From contig NZ_JAUSYV010000001.1 of NCBI RefSeq assembly GCF_030817055.1, forward strand, positions 3,806,001-3,870,000: a DNA stretch of 64,000 bases, given 5' to 3'. Below, one piece after another: positions 26,269-34,585 of this stretch (the stretch's first letter is position 1; each line of letters opens with the position of its first letter). The notes below the pieces were generated by a model. The model saw nothing but the letters and a program-made list of their open reading frames with translations. It did not search any database and had not been told where the DNA came from. The DNA comes from Bacillus sp. V2I10. GTDB lineage: Bacteria; Bacillota; Bacilli; Bacillales; Bacillaceae. The position numbers and the translations under genes are program-made.

Positions 26269-26811
26269 TTATAGAGTTGCTTGTCCTGGCTTCCAGTTAG
26301 CTGGGCAAAGTCCGCCAGTTTGCAATGCTTGAAGCACACGAAGTGTTTCATCTACATCGCGGCCGATGTTGTTGTGGTTTACAACAGTATATTGAAGCTC
26401 GCCGTCTGGATTGATGATGAATAGTCCGCGAAGAGCAACACCCTCATCTTCAATTAACACCCCGTACTCGCGTGATACTACATGGTTCGTATCAGCTGCA
26501 AGCGGGAATTTCAATTCGCCAAGACCGTTTTCTTTGCGGTCTGTGTTGATCCATGCTAAGTGAGTGTGAATTGTATCCGTTGAAACACCGATTACTTCAG
26601 CGTCAAGGTCATCGAACTCATCGTAACGGTCAGACATAGATGTAATTTCAGTTGGACATACAAACGTGAAATCCATTGGATAGAAGAATAATACTGTCCA
26701 TTTATCGTTTTTCAAGTTTTCTTCAAGACTTACTTTACCAAATTCTTTGTTAGCCATTACAGCATCCATTTCAAATCGCGGAGCTTGTTTTCCTACCATG
26801 CGTTCTGCCAT
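26269..26811 (-). CDS. ykuU: YkuU 2-Cys peroxiredoxin
   Basis: 180 residues, AhpC/Prx1 type: peroxidatic Cys52 in FTFVCPTEI, resolving Cys169 in GGLCPANWKPGQ. It reduces H2O2 and organic peroxides in the cytosol. ATG 26811 has GGAGGG upstream; the five extra codons of the longer frame overlap the RBS. Two inverted repeats lie 30-75 bases upstream and may be the operator. Gene order ykuT-ykuU-ykuV is as in B. subtilis. Confidence 0.93.
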   Translation of the reverse strand: MAERMVGKQAPRFEMDAVMANKEFGKVSLEENLKNDKWTVLFFYPMDFTFVCPTEITSMSDRYDEFDDLDAEVIGVSTDTIHTHLAWINTDRKENGLGELKFPLAADTNHVVSREYGVLIEDEGVALRGLFIINPDGELQYTVVNHNNIGRDVDETLRVLQALQTGGLCPANWKPGQATL

Positions 26812-26839
26812 TATGTATCCCTCCAAAATGTATTTTGAT

Positions 26840-26887
26840 ATCTGATATCGATATCAGCTTAATTGAGAATAATCAAATGATTTTCTC
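26840..26887 (-). promoter_or_regulatory. Two palindromes upstream of ykuU
   Basis: A perfect 16-bp palindrome (CTGATATCGATATCAG, 26840-26855) is followed after 5 bases by a 27-bp imperfect one (26861-26887) with TTGAGAA and TTCTCAA ends. They occupy the expected promoter position. They do not match the PerR or Fur consensus well; the binding protein is unknown. Confidence 0.5.
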
Positions 26888-27142
26888 AACTGTCGACATA
26901 ATTCTTTTTCACATTGACCATTATAGAGCAAACTATATTTCTAGTCAATGTTAAATAATAATTAATTTAATATAGACTGAGTAAAAATGAATACATCAAT
27001 TGGTATTCCCTTTTCTGTGCAAAATCAATCATCAAATATCTGCAAAATGCGATTCATTTCAACAAATTAAGTTTAACATGCAGATCAGAGGGTAACCAAA
27101 TAATTAGTCTTGCTTTTAATTGCACAGAAAGGATGTTGTACA

Positions 27143-28000
27143 TTGGAATTTATTGATTTACTGAACAAAATCAATTGGGCAGGCCTTATGACAACTGCTG
27201 GAATTATCACTTTAAAGCTGATTGGGATCCTGATTGCTTTTGTCGTGGTGAGAGCGATTGGCACAAGGATCGTTAATAAGACCTTTGTACGTGTGCAGGA
27301 GCGCCAGTCCATTTCAATCGGCCGATCAAGAACACTTCAAAGCTTAACATTAAATCTCTTTTCTTATATTCTGATTTTCATTTTTGTCGTTATGGTGTTC
27401 GAGGTATTTGAATATGATGCGACTGCACTGCTTGCCGGTGCCGGTGTTGTCGGTCTTGCCATCGGTTTTGGGGCTCAGGGGCTTGTAAGCGACGTGGTAA
27501 CAGGTTTCTTTTTACTTCTTGAAAAACAGCTTGATGTGGAGGACTACGTTACGACTGCAGGATACTCAGGAATTGTTGAACAGGTTGGACTGCGGACGAC
27601 TCAGATCAGAAGCTTTGACGGCACTCTGAACTTTGTGCCGAATCGTGAAATTATCAGCTTAAGCAATCATTCGCGCGGAAATATGAGGGTGCTCGTAGAT
27701 ATAGGAATTTCATATGATGATAATATAGATGAAGCCATCGCCGTCCTTCAGGAAGCGTGCGACCGCATTGCCGCGGAAGATCCGGCGATCGTTGATGGAC
27801 CAAGCGTCATTGGCGTTCAGGGTTTAGGAGCTTCAGATGTTGTGATCCGCATCATTGCCAAAACAGAAAACATGATGCAATGGGGTGTTGAGAGAAATCT
27901 CCGCAAAAAATTAAAAGAAACACTTGATGCCCATGGTATTGAGATACCGTTTCCGCATCAGGTTTTTGTAGAGAAAAAGGCGCATGAAGTACAACATTAA
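27143..28000 (+). CDS. ykuT: YkuT small-conductance mechanosensitive channel (MscS family)
   Basis: 285 residues. There are three membrane helices; the pore helix is rich in Gly/Ala (ALLAGAGVVGLAIGFGAQGL), then the MscS beta domain (FFLLLEKQLDVEDYV, NFVPNREII) and a C-terminal alpha/beta part. It releases solutes on hypo-osmotic shock. Start taken as TTG 27143, with GAAAGGATG upstream; the ORF could extend to 27110 but without an RBS. A structured repeat begins right after the stop. Confidence 0.88.
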   Translation: MEFIDLLNKINWAGLMTTAGIITLKLIGILIAFVVVRAIGTRIVNKTFVRVQERQSISIGRSRTLQSLTLNLFSYILIFIFVVMVFEVFEYDATALLAGAGVVGLAIGFGAQGLVSDVVTGFFLLLEKQLDVEDYVTTAGYSGIVEQVGLRTTQIRSFDGTLNFVPNREIISLSNHSRGNMRVLVDIGISYDDNIDEAIAVLQEACDRIAAEDPAIVDGPSVIGVQGLGASDVVIRIIAKTENMMQWGVERNLRKKLKETLDAHGIEIPFPHQVFVEKKAHEVQH

Positions 28001-28001
28001 A

Positions 28002-28101
28002 AGAAAAGCGGAACTGCCTGTTTAGCTCTGACAGAAAAGGCGCTTTTTGCCTTTACTGCCGGTGCCGTTCTGGCCGAGGTATTGGGCGGCGGAGCTGGAC
28101 A
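28002..28101 (+). repeat. Structured interspersed repeat, copy 4 (short form)
   Basis: Begins GAAAAGCGGAACTGCCTG and ends GCGGCGGAGCTGG with the core AAAAGGC...GCCTTT. The block that normally carries CAGACAGATAAGGATCCG is deleted. It starts within a few bases of the ykuT stop. Confidence 0.8.
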
Positions 28102-28130
28102 GAATAAAGCGAAAATTAATAATTCCTGCT

Positions 28131-28160
28131 AAAAAAAGCTGCCATCCGGCAGCTTTTTTA
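28131..28160. terminator. Bidirectional terminator between ykuT and ykuS
   Basis: AAAAAAAGCTGCC and GGCAGCTTTTTTA around a 4-base loop; almost identical to the csp terminator. Confidence 0.85.
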
Positions 28161-28168
28161 TTTGTGTG

Positions 28169-28411
28169 CTATCGCATTCTGCTCTCAACATGCTGGCAAA
28201 TTTCATCTGCCGTATAACCGCTTGCACTGAATACAGAACCATTTGTCACCGCATTGCTGATCCCCATGACATTGGAGTCTTGCCCTGTGATGATGCAGAA
28301 GTCACAGCCTTTAGCATCTTCTTCATTTCGCAATTGAACAACTTCATAACCTTTTTCCTGAAGAGCAGCTGTTACATCTGATAATGATTGTTCAACACCT
28401 ATTTTTGGCAT
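28169..28411 (-). CDS. ykuS: YkuS, UPF0180 family
   Basis: 80 residues (MPKIGVEQSLSDVTAALQEK... CDFCIITGQDSNVMGI). The family is small, cytosolic and of unknown function. ATG 28411 is chosen since AGGAGGTG precedes it; GTG 28420 overlaps the RBS. It is last of the minus-strand ykuR-ykuS block, as in B. subtilis. Confidence 0.88.
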   Translation of the reverse strand: MPKIGVEQSLSDVTAALQEKGYEVVQLRNEEDAKGCDFCIITGQDSNVMGISNAVTNGSVFSASGYTADEICQHVESRMR

Positions 28412-28467
28412 TACATCCACCTCCTATCACTAATGTGTCACATGGAAGGGACGTTTATTCTTTGATT

Positions 28468-29595
28468 TTAGTTTGCTTTATACAGAAAATATTTGCACAT
28501 TAGCTGAACTGCCGCTTCAATCGCTTCTTCCTTTGGCTGCAGCTTGGAATGATGGAGTCCATATGGGGATTCCACTCCAAGCCAGAACATAAAGCCAGGA
28601 ATTTCATCAAGCATATATCCGAAATCCTCGCCTGTCATGGCTTCACGGCATAATACAACCTCTGTATCGGTATTTACTTTCGTAAAGTCCATAAATTCTT
28701 CCGTAAGCTCGTGATGGTTATATACTTGGTGGTACATCGAGCCATAATCAATAACCGCCTTGCATGAGTAGCCGATTTCAAGACCATGGACAAGCGCTTC
28801 AATCCGCTCCTTCACTTTTTCCATTGATTCTACAGAGAGCGTGCGGATGGTGCCTTCGAGTCTTGCATTCTCTGCAATAATATTTTGTACTGTCCCGCCG
28901 GTAATTTTTCCGAAAGTAATGACTGCACTGTCCAGAGGATCAACATTCCTAGCCACTACAGACTGGAGCTGTGTGACCAGTGATGCAGCTGCAACGATCA
29001 TATCCTGAGTCGTATGAGGATATGCTGCATGTCCGCCCTTGCCTTTTAGGTCAATAAACAGCTCAGATGTATTGGCAAAAAGCAGTCCAGGACGAGTTGC
29101 AATTGTTCCTACCGGATATTCAGGCGCAATATGAAGAGCTGTAATAAGATCCGGCTTCCACTCTTTCATGATATCACTGCGTAGCATCGGCTCAGCTCCG
29201 CCTGGCCCCTCCTCAGCAGGCTGAAAAATAAAAAGGAGATCGTCTCTTACCGGATTTTGAACAAAATAAGTGATAATGCCAAGGGCAATAGTCATATGAA
29301 AATCATGCCCGCAGGCGTGCATGCGGTCTGGGTGGTCTGACTGAAAAGAATATTCCGTTTCTTCAATAATCGGCAGCCCGTCCATATCCGCGCGATAGGC
29401 AATTGTTTTCACTGGATCGATCCCTTTTACTTTTACAAATATTCCTGTTTTCCACGTTTTGATTTCCAGTCTTTCAGAAGGCAGGGAGCCTAAATAAATC
29501 AACAGATATTCCTGTGTTTTAAACTCCTGAAAGCCAAGTTCAGGGATACGGTGGAGATCCCTTCGAATATTAATTAATGCTGGTAATTGATCCAT
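28468..29595 (-). CDS. ykuR: N-acetyldiaminopimelate deacetylase
   Basis: 375 residues, M20 peptidase fold: RADMDGLPIIEET, metal-binding MHACGHDFHMT, FIFQPAEEGPGGAEPML, and EAMTGEDFGYML near the C-terminus. In B. subtilis YkuR removes the acetyl group from N-acetyl-LL-diaminopimelate in the acetylase branch of lysine and peptidoglycan-precursor synthesis. It follows dapH, the enzyme that adds the acetyl group upstream in the same branch, consistent with one transcript. RBS GGGGGAAG. Confidence 0.92.
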   Translation of the reverse strand: MDQLPALINIRRDLHRIPELGFQEFKTQEYLLIYLGSLPSERLEIKTWKTGIFVKVKGIDPVKTIAYRADMDGLPIIEETEYSFQSDHPDRMHACGHDFHMTIALGIITYFVQNPVRDDLLFIFQPAEEGPGGAEPMLRSDIMKEWKPDLITALHIAPEYPVGTIATRPGLLFANTSELFIDLKGKGGHAAYPHTTQDMIVAAASLVTQLQSVVARNVDPLDSAVITFGKITGGTVQNIIAENARLEGTIRTLSVESMEKVKERIEALVHGLEIGYSCKAVIDYGSMYHQVYNHHELTEEFMDFTKVNTDTEVVLCREAMTGEDFGYMLDEIPGFMFWLGVESPYGLHHSKLQPKEEAIEAAVQLMCKYFLYKAN

Positions 29596-29622
29596 AATGC
29601 TTCCCCCTTATACCTATAGAGA

Positions 29623-29648
29623 AGGCGTGGATGAAAGTCATCCACGCC
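29623..29648 (-). other. Intercistronic hairpin between dapH and ykuR
   Basis: GGCGTGGATGA and TCATCCACGCC form a perfect 11-bp stem with a 3-4-base loop. On the minus strand it is not followed by a T-tract (CTTCTCTATAGG), so it is more likely an mRNA-stability or processing element than a terminator. Confidence 0.6.
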
Positions 29649-29666
29649 GAAAAACAGAAAATTGTA

Positions 29667-30377
29667 TTATAGCTGTCTTAATTCTTGTTTGATTTCTGTT
29701 TTTGATTTTGTTTTTTCGTCGATATCTTTAATCTTTCGTGCAGGTGTACCAGCTACCACTGTATAAGGGGCAACATCATCGATCACAATCGCACCAGCAG
29801 CAACAACCGCTCCTTTTCCGACCGTAACGCCTTCAAGGACAACTGCATTAGCTCCGATTACAACATCATCTTCAATGACAACAGGTTTAGCTGAAGGCGG
29901 TTCAATTACTCCCGCAAGTACAGAACCTGCGCCAATGTGACAGTTTTTGCCGACGGTTGCGCGTCCGCCAAGGACTACGTTCATGTCGATCATTGTACCT
30001 TCACCGATGACAGAACCGATATTAATAGAAGCACCCATCATAATAACAGCATTATCGCCGATTTCCACTTGATCACGGATGATCGCGCCTGGCTCAATAC
30101 GGGCTTTGATGCCTTTCATGTCAAGCAGAGGAATCGCAGAGTTGCGTCGGTCGTTTTCCACAACAAAGTCTTCAATTTTTGCCTCATTTTTTGTCAAAGC
30201 CTCTTGAATTTCAGTCCATTCTCCAAAAACAACCCCGCTGTTTCCATTTAAAAACGTTTTTGTAGAAGATCCAAAATCAATACCTTCAATGTCACCTTTT
30301 ACATAAACTTTTACAGGTGTCGATTTCGTGCTATTTTGAATAAATGAAATAATCTCATTTGCATCCATCATTTTCAT
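29667..30377 (-). CDS. dapH: Tetrahydrodipicolinate N-acetyltransferase
   Basis: 236 residues: N-terminal DapH domain (1-80) then hexapeptide-repeat left-handed beta-helix (about 90-210; MGASINIGSVIGEGTMIDMN, GGRATVGKNCHIGAGSVLAG). It acetylates tetrahydrodipicolinate with acetyl-CoA. RBS AGGAGG 6 bases before the ATG. The 79-base gap to ykuP holds no L-box lysine riboswitch that I can recognise. Confidence 0.94.
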   Translation of the reverse strand: MKMMDANEIISFIQNSTKSTPVKVYVKGDIEGIDFGSSTKTFLNGNSGVVFGEWTEIQEALTKNEAKIEDFVVENDRRNSAIPLLDMKGIKARIEPGAIIRDQVEIGDNAVIMMGASINIGSVIGEGTMIDMNVVLGGRATVGKNCHIGAGSVLAGVIEPPSAKPVVIEDDVVIGANAVVLEGVTVGKGAVVAAGAIVIDDVAPYTVVAGTPARKIKDIDEKTKSKTEIKQELRQL

Positions 30378-30456
30378 ATGTATTCCTCCTTCAGACTATG
30401 TACTTCATTACTGTATCAAAGGAAGTGTTTGTTGACAAGCTGATTGTCTGCATAAT

Positions 30457-30915
30457 TTATGAGTGCACAGAAAGTTTGACACATTGTGCAAACTGACGGC
30501 CGAACTCTATACAGGCTTCCTCCTGCTTACCACCTGGAAAACACTCAATTTTGAGGCTTTCGATTGCAAGAGAGCCGTTATTTTGCTGAATTTTTTCAGC
30601 GAGCAGATCAACCGCACCGCAAAAAATATCATAAGCTGTATCGCCTGAACCAAATAAAGCGATGGTTTTATCCGAAAAATCATAATCGTCCATCTCATCA
30701 TAAAGATCCAGCATTTCATCAGGCAGATCCCCATCTCCCCATGTATAAGCACCAATTAATAAGTGATCGTACTCTGAGAAAGCAGAGCCGTCAATATCCA
30801 TTGCTTCAAACTTCTCTGCTTCTGCGCCCGTTTCTTTTAATCCTTTTTCAATTAAATCGGCAATGGCTTCCGTGTTGCCTGACATGCTTGCATAAATAAT
30901 TGCTGTTTTCCCCAT
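30457..30915 (-). CDS. ykuP: YkuP flavodoxin
   Basis: 152 residues, short-chain flavodoxin: FMN phosphate loop YASMSGNTEAIA, aromatic loop AYTWGDGDLPDE, and FGSGDTAYDIFCGA. It carries electrons to acyl lipid desaturase, P450s or nitric-oxide synthase in B. subtilis. It is third in the ykuN-ykuO-ykuP group downstream of Fur boxes, so it probably replaces ferredoxin under iron limitation. Confidence 0.93.
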   Translation of the reverse strand: MGKTAIIYASMSGNTEAIADLIEKGLKETGAEAEKFEAMDIDGSAFSEYDHLLIGAYTWGDGDLPDEMLDLYDEMDDYDFSDKTIALFGSGDTAYDIFCGAVDLLAEKIQQNNGSLAIESLKIECFPGGKQEEACIEFGRQFAQCVKLSVHS

Positions 30916-30932
30916 TTATTCAATCCCCTTTC

Positions 30933-31829
30933 TTAATGAACCACTGCTGAATAACCGTACAAGTCACCCTTTTTGCTTTCATGAAGTCCTGCTGCAAAAA
31001 AAGTACGTCCGCTGCCTGCAACCCTGAACGCATGTCCTTTTATTGTTTCTGCAGGAAAAAGAGCCATGGTATCTTCATTTAATGCATATATTCTGGAAAA
31101 GCCATACTTATCCTGGCTTGACGCGGCATACGTGATCGTCTCATCACAAAAAACATCCAAAAAGGCTTCTTCGCTGTAAATATTTTGACAGCTGACCCAG
31201 TTAAGGTTATTCCCATCATTTAAGTTTGCCATTTCAATACTTCCTGCTTGCCCTTTTGCAGAGCCTCTGCAGATAAGAAGGTTTCTATTTTTATCAACCG
31301 CTATTGAAGAAATCATGGAATAAACCTCCTTTTTAATTCTTGAAAAGGAGCCGAGATTACAATCATATTTCCACAAACCTCCGTGCGCTGCATGAATCTG
31401 TGTGCCGATAAAAAGCTGATTTTCGTGAAGATAGAGAGATCTGATAACAGGCTTTGACGTAAAGTGCTTAAACGGCTTGATGCCCTTCCATGACCTCCCG
31501 CTGTCACTTGAAAGATAAATAGTATGTTTCCCATGAATAATGACAGTTCCGTGATCATCACCTGCAATCGACCAAATGGCTGCTGTTGTGGGCAGGTATG
31601 CTTCAGTGCTCGTGAAATCCAGTGTATTCAATCGGAAAATAAAGCCTTCTTCACCGACTCCGAACAAATATGAACCAAGCAATTTTAAGCTGCGGATTTT
31701 CTTATCAATTCTCAGAAGCTTTTCCCAGTGCTCATGGCCGTCAAAAAAATAAAGCCCTTCATTTTTTATTGAAACAAAATATCCGTTACCCGCTACTTTT
31801 TCGACTGCAGTTGCCCCTCTATGTAACAT
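30933..31829 (-). CDS. ykuO: YkuO, beta-propeller-like protein
   Basis: 298 residues. There is no signal peptide. Repeated short beta-strand motifs (GNGYFVSIKNEGLYFF, VGEEGFIFRLN) and an Asp-box/BNR motif SSDSGRSW at residues 107-114 suggest a six- or seven-bladed propeller. Function unknown. The start overlaps the ykuN stop by 11 bases, so it is translationally coupled between two flavodoxins and should share their iron control. A role with the flavodoxin partners is possible but unsupported. Confidence 0.8.
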   Translation of the reverse strand: MLHRGATAVEKVAGNGYFVSIKNEGLYFFDGHEHWEKLLRIDKKIRSLKLLGSYLFGVGEEGFIFRLNTLDFTSTEAYLPTTAAIWSIAGDDHGTVIIHGKHTIYLSSDSGRSWKGIKPFKHFTSKPVIRSLYLHENQLFIGTQIHAAHGGLWKYDCNLGSFSRIKKEVYSMISSIAVDKNRNLLICRGSAKGQAGSIEMANLNDGNNLNWVSCQNIYSEEAFLDVFCDETITYAASSQDKYGFSRIYALNEDTMALFPAETIKGHAFRVAGSGRTFFAAGLHESKKGDLYGYSAVVH

Positions 31830-32295
31830 TCAATGCCACCCTCCCGCTTTTTGCACACCATTTAGAAAAGACTTCAGCAAACCTGATGCATTCAGAAATG
31901 TCCTCATCCGTTTCAGGGGAACCCTCTATCTTCAGCAAGTCTGTAAAAACATCCGCCCCCGTTTCTGTAAATCTTCCATGTAAGATGTCAACCGCCTCGC
32001 AAAACTTCGGATATGAGTGATCTCCCGAACCAAAGCACCCGATTTTTTTGCCTGTAAAATCAGCGTCAGAGAGTTCTTCGTAAAAGTCCTCTGCTTCATA
32101 AGGAAGATCTCCATCCCCCCATGTATAAGATCCTGCAAGTATATAATCGTATTCCTTGATACTTTCGCTATCACAAACATCCATTTCTTCGTATGTAACA
32201 TCCATCTCGTCTTCTTGCAGTCTTTTTCCGATCAGTTTAGCAATATCTTCTGTGTTTCCTGACATACTCGCATATATAATAAGAGTTTTTTTCAA
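31819..32295 (-). CDS. ykuN: YkuN flavodoxin
   Basis: 158 residues: IIYASMSGNTEDIA FMN loop, GSYTWGDGDLPYE and GSGDHSYPKFCEAV. The start is probably TTG 32295 (MKKTLIIYASM), with GAGGTGG 5-6 bases upstream; GTG 32304 lies inside that RBS. First gene of the iron-responsive flavodoxin operon. A paralogue of ykuP in the same operon, with a more acidic C-terminal half. Confidence 0.92.
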   Translation of the reverse strand: MKKTLIIYASMSGNTEDIAKLIGKRLQEDEMDVTYEEMDVCDSESIKEYDYILAGSYTWGDGDLPYEAEDFYEELSDADFTGKKIGCFGSGDHSYPKFCEAVDILHGRFTETGADVFTDLLKIEGSPETDEDISECIRFAEVFSKWCAKSGRVALNVT

Positions 32296-32311
32296 AAAAG
32301 CCACCTCTTTA

Positions 32312-32373
32312 ATTGATAATGATTTTCATTTTCACAATTAACTATAAATGATATTGATTCTCATTGTCAATGA
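32312..32373 (-). promoter_or_regulatory. Two Fur boxes upstream of ykuN
   Basis: TTGATAATGATTTTCATTTT (from 32313) and TGATATTGATTCTCATTGTC (from 32349) each match the Fur 7-1-7 consensus TGATAATnATTATCA with a few mismatches. The B. subtilis ykuNOP operon is a known Fur target. The arrangement predicts repression by iron-loaded Fur. Confidence 0.8.
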
Positions 32374-32381
32374 TGATTTGC

Positions 32382-32414
32382 AAAAAGAAAAGCAACTTCA
32401 GATGCAAGCTGCTT
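32382..32414 (-). terminator. ccpC terminator
   Basis: AAGCAGCTT and AAGTTGCTT pair (minus strand), then TTCTTTTTG. It overlaps the ccpC stop. Confidence 0.7.
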
Positions 32415-33291
32415 AATGAATTGCTTTATTATTCTCTTTTAAAACATCAAGAAATGCCTGAACCTGCTTTAACTTAAAAGAGGATTCAAATCCAAGCAGC
32501 CACGTATCCCTGACAATTGGCTCGCCTTGTTCATTCAGCAGCGGTATTTTATAAATATCCCGTTCATCATCAAGCAGTGTGACGGATGGCAGTATGGCGT
32601 AGCCAATGCCATTGTAGGCCATTTGTTTGCAAGTTTCGATTTGATCCACAACAATGGTGCGTTTTGGACTGCTTTGAAAATGTTTGTGCCACCAATCCTG
32701 AATTTCCTGATAGTAAGATGAATCGCTTTTAAATTGAATAAAAGGTCTTTCTGTTTTAATAAGGTCCTCAACCTTCTGAATTTCAGTATCTACTAAATAC
32801 AGAGTATCTGTTAGTAAATGCTGTTTAACGCCTTTCCACTCAGGATTTCCCCTGATGATTCCGATGTGAACATGATCCTCGTACATGCTTTTTAAAATTT
32901 CACTGCTCCAGCCTGTTATGAGCGATATTTTTGCATGCGGGTATTTACTGACATACTGCTTTAAGATGTTAGGAAGCCAGTGCTGCCCAATAATTGACGC
33001 AACAGCTATCTTGAGCGTTCCATGAACCTCTCCTTCAAGCTCTGATATTTCTTCTCTCAGTTTCTCTTCTTTTTTTGTTACTTCTTTTGCAAAGGCCACA
33101 ATTTTTTCTCCAGAAGGAGTGAGAGTGAGTCCTTTTTGAGAGCGGATGAAAATCTGAAACCCCCATGATTTCTCAATCGACTGAAGTCTTTGAGACAACG
33201 CAGGCTGAGAGACAAACAGCCGTTCAGATGCTTTTCGCATATTCATTTCCTCTGACAGAACAACAAGCATTCTTAATTCGGTTAATTGCAT
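32413..33291 (-). CDS. ccpC: LysR-family regulator, probably CcpC
   Basis: 292 residues: N-terminal LysR helix-turn-helix (MQLTELRMLVVLSEEMNMRK, SQPALSQRLQSIEKSWGFQI) and a substrate-binding-like effector domain. It is next to ykuN as CcpC (YkuM) is in B. subtilis, where it represses citrate synthase and aconitase genes and responds to citrate. The assignment rests on synteny and HTH similarity. Monocistronic; divergent from the TauE-like gene. Confidence 0.85.
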   Translation of the reverse strand: MQLTELRMLVVLSEEMNMRKASERLFVSQPALSQRLQSIEKSWGFQIFIRSQKGLTLTPSGEKIVAFAKEVTKKEEKLREEISELEGEVHGTLKIAVASIIGQHWLPNILKQYVSKYPHAKISLITGWSSEILKSMYEDHVHIGIIRGNPEWKGVKQHLLTDTLYLVDTEIQKVEDLIKTERPFIQFKSDSSYYQEIQDWWHKHFQSSPKRTIVVDQIETCKQMAYNGIGYAILPSVTLLDDERDIYKIPLLNEQGEPIVRDTWLLGFESSFKLKQVQAFLDVLKENNKAIH

Positions 33292-33411
33292 CTATATTCT
33301 CCTTGATAAGTTTTTCTTATATTATAAGCTAATTTTTTCAACATTTCATAATCATTAAAGGAAGAATATACTAATTTTAGAAAAACATTTTTATCGGGAT
33401 GTGATGACAAT

Positions 33412-34155
33412 ATGGAATGGCCGATTTTTTTCATTGGAATTGCAGCGACATTTATCGGAACTCTTGCGGGCAGCGGAGGCATGATCAATATGCCGCTCAT
33501 GCTGCTTTACGGCTTGCCTGTTCATACAATCATCTCCTCAAATAAATTTGCCAATACTTTGAGCTCCTTTTCAAGCTTTTATGTGCTGCTGAAGAAACGG
33601 GAAATTCATTTCAAAGAGATTTTGTATACAGCCCCTTTTACACTATCAGGAGGAATTGCCGGAGCTTATTTCACGAGCAGGATTAATGAGAACATGATGA
33701 CCTACATCGCTCTTTTTCTGCTGATCTTCGCATTGGGATTAAATTTTTTTAAAAAGCCCAAGGAGCAAAACTCGGGGGAGAGCAAAATTAAAAAAAGACT
33801 CTATCCTCTAGTCTTTGGGATTGGCGCTTATGACGGCATGTTCGGACCAGGTCAGGGCACTCTTCTGATGTACACATTCCTTCATCAGGGTTTTTCGTAT
33901 ATTAAATCCGTTGCGTTTACGAGATTTCAAACGTTTTTAAGCTGTTCTGGCGCATTTGCCACATATGCAATGGCCGGAATCATGAACTGGACGATCGCAC
34001 TGAGTCTTGCGGCCGGAAGCATTATTGGAGCACAGCTTGCGGTGGGATTTGCGAGTAAGCTCAGTTTTTCCCACGCTTCTTTGCTGATACGGCTGATTAC
34101 CGTTCTGATCATCATCCAGTTATTTTATAATCTTATTTTTCAGGAGGGAAAGTGA
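33412..34155 (+). CDS. TauE/SafE-family membrane transporter
   Basis: 247 residues, about eight membrane segments. The family pattern is visible: GTLAGSGGMINMPLMLL in the first helix pair and the repeated GAYDGMFGPGQGTLLMY in the second half. Such proteins export sulfite, sulfoacetate or other organic anions. The stop is immediately followed by the start of a VOC protein (no gap), so the two are coupled. This pair plus the MFS gene is an insertion relative to the B. subtilis ccpC-ykuL neighbourhood. Confidence 0.85.
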   Translation: MEWPIFFIGIAATFIGTLAGSGGMINMPLMLLYGLPVHTIISSNKFANTLSSFSSFYVLLKKREIHFKEILYTAPFTLSGGIAGAYFTSRINENMMTYIALFLLIFALGLNFFKKPKEQNSGESKIKKRLYPLVFGIGAYDGMFGPGQGTLLMYTFLHQGFSYIKSVAFTRFQTFLSCSGAFATYAMAGIMNWTIALSLAAGSIIGAQLAVGFASKLSFSHASLLIRLITVLIIIQLFYNLIFQEGK

Positions 34156-34548
34156 ATGAGTTTATCGATCGTAAAGCTGCATCATATCCAGCTGTGTGCA
34201 CCATTTGAAAAAGAAGAAAAAGCACGTGAATTTTACTTAGAAAAATTGGGTTTCCAAGAAATAAATAAACCCGATTCTCTTTTAAAAAATGGAGGGTTCT
34301 GGTGCAAAGCCGGAAACGCAGAGCTTCATATTGGACTCGAGGAAATGGAAGGGGCAAAGGGCAAACGTCATCCTGCCTTTCAGGTAGAGGATCTGAAAGC
34401 TTCAAGATGCTTGCTCGAAAAATATAAAATCAAGATTCAAGAAGAAACAGAGATTCCCGGAATTCAGCGGCTTTCTTTTTTTGATCCCTTTGGAAATAGA
34501 ATTGAGCTGCTTCAAATACAGAGAAGCGGAGTGGACAGCTCAATATAA
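34156..34548 (+). CDS. VOC-family (glyoxalase/dioxygenase-like) protein
   Basis: 130 residues: LHHIQLCAPFEKEEKAREFY ... HIGLEEMEGAKGKRHPAFQV ... SFFDPFGNRIELLQ. Candidate metal ligands are His in LHHIQL, His in AELHIGLE and Glu in RIELLQ. GGAGGG lies inside the end of the preceding gene. Cotranscribed with the TauE-like transporter, so it may modify the transporter's substrate; the reaction is unknown. Confidence 0.8.
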   Translation: MSLSIVKLHHIQLCAPFEKEEKAREFYLEKLGFQEINKPDSLLKNGGFWCKAGNAELHIGLEEMEGAKGKRHPAFQVEDLKASRCLLEKYKIKIQEETEIPGIQRLSFFDPFGNRIELLQIQRSGVDSSI

Positions 34549-34585
34549 AAAAGCATAAGAGGTTTCCCCTCCTACGCTTTTTTTC
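34547..34585. terminator. Bidirectional terminator
   Basis: AAAAAAGC-x-TA-x-GAGG and CCTC-x-TA-x-GCTTTTTTT form a long stem with two small bulges between convergent genes; it overlaps the MFS gene's 3' end. Confidence 0.75.

Noticed and set aside
30378..30456. Lysine riboswitch (L-box) before dapH
   Set aside because: The gap is only 79 bases with no L-box conserved blocks.
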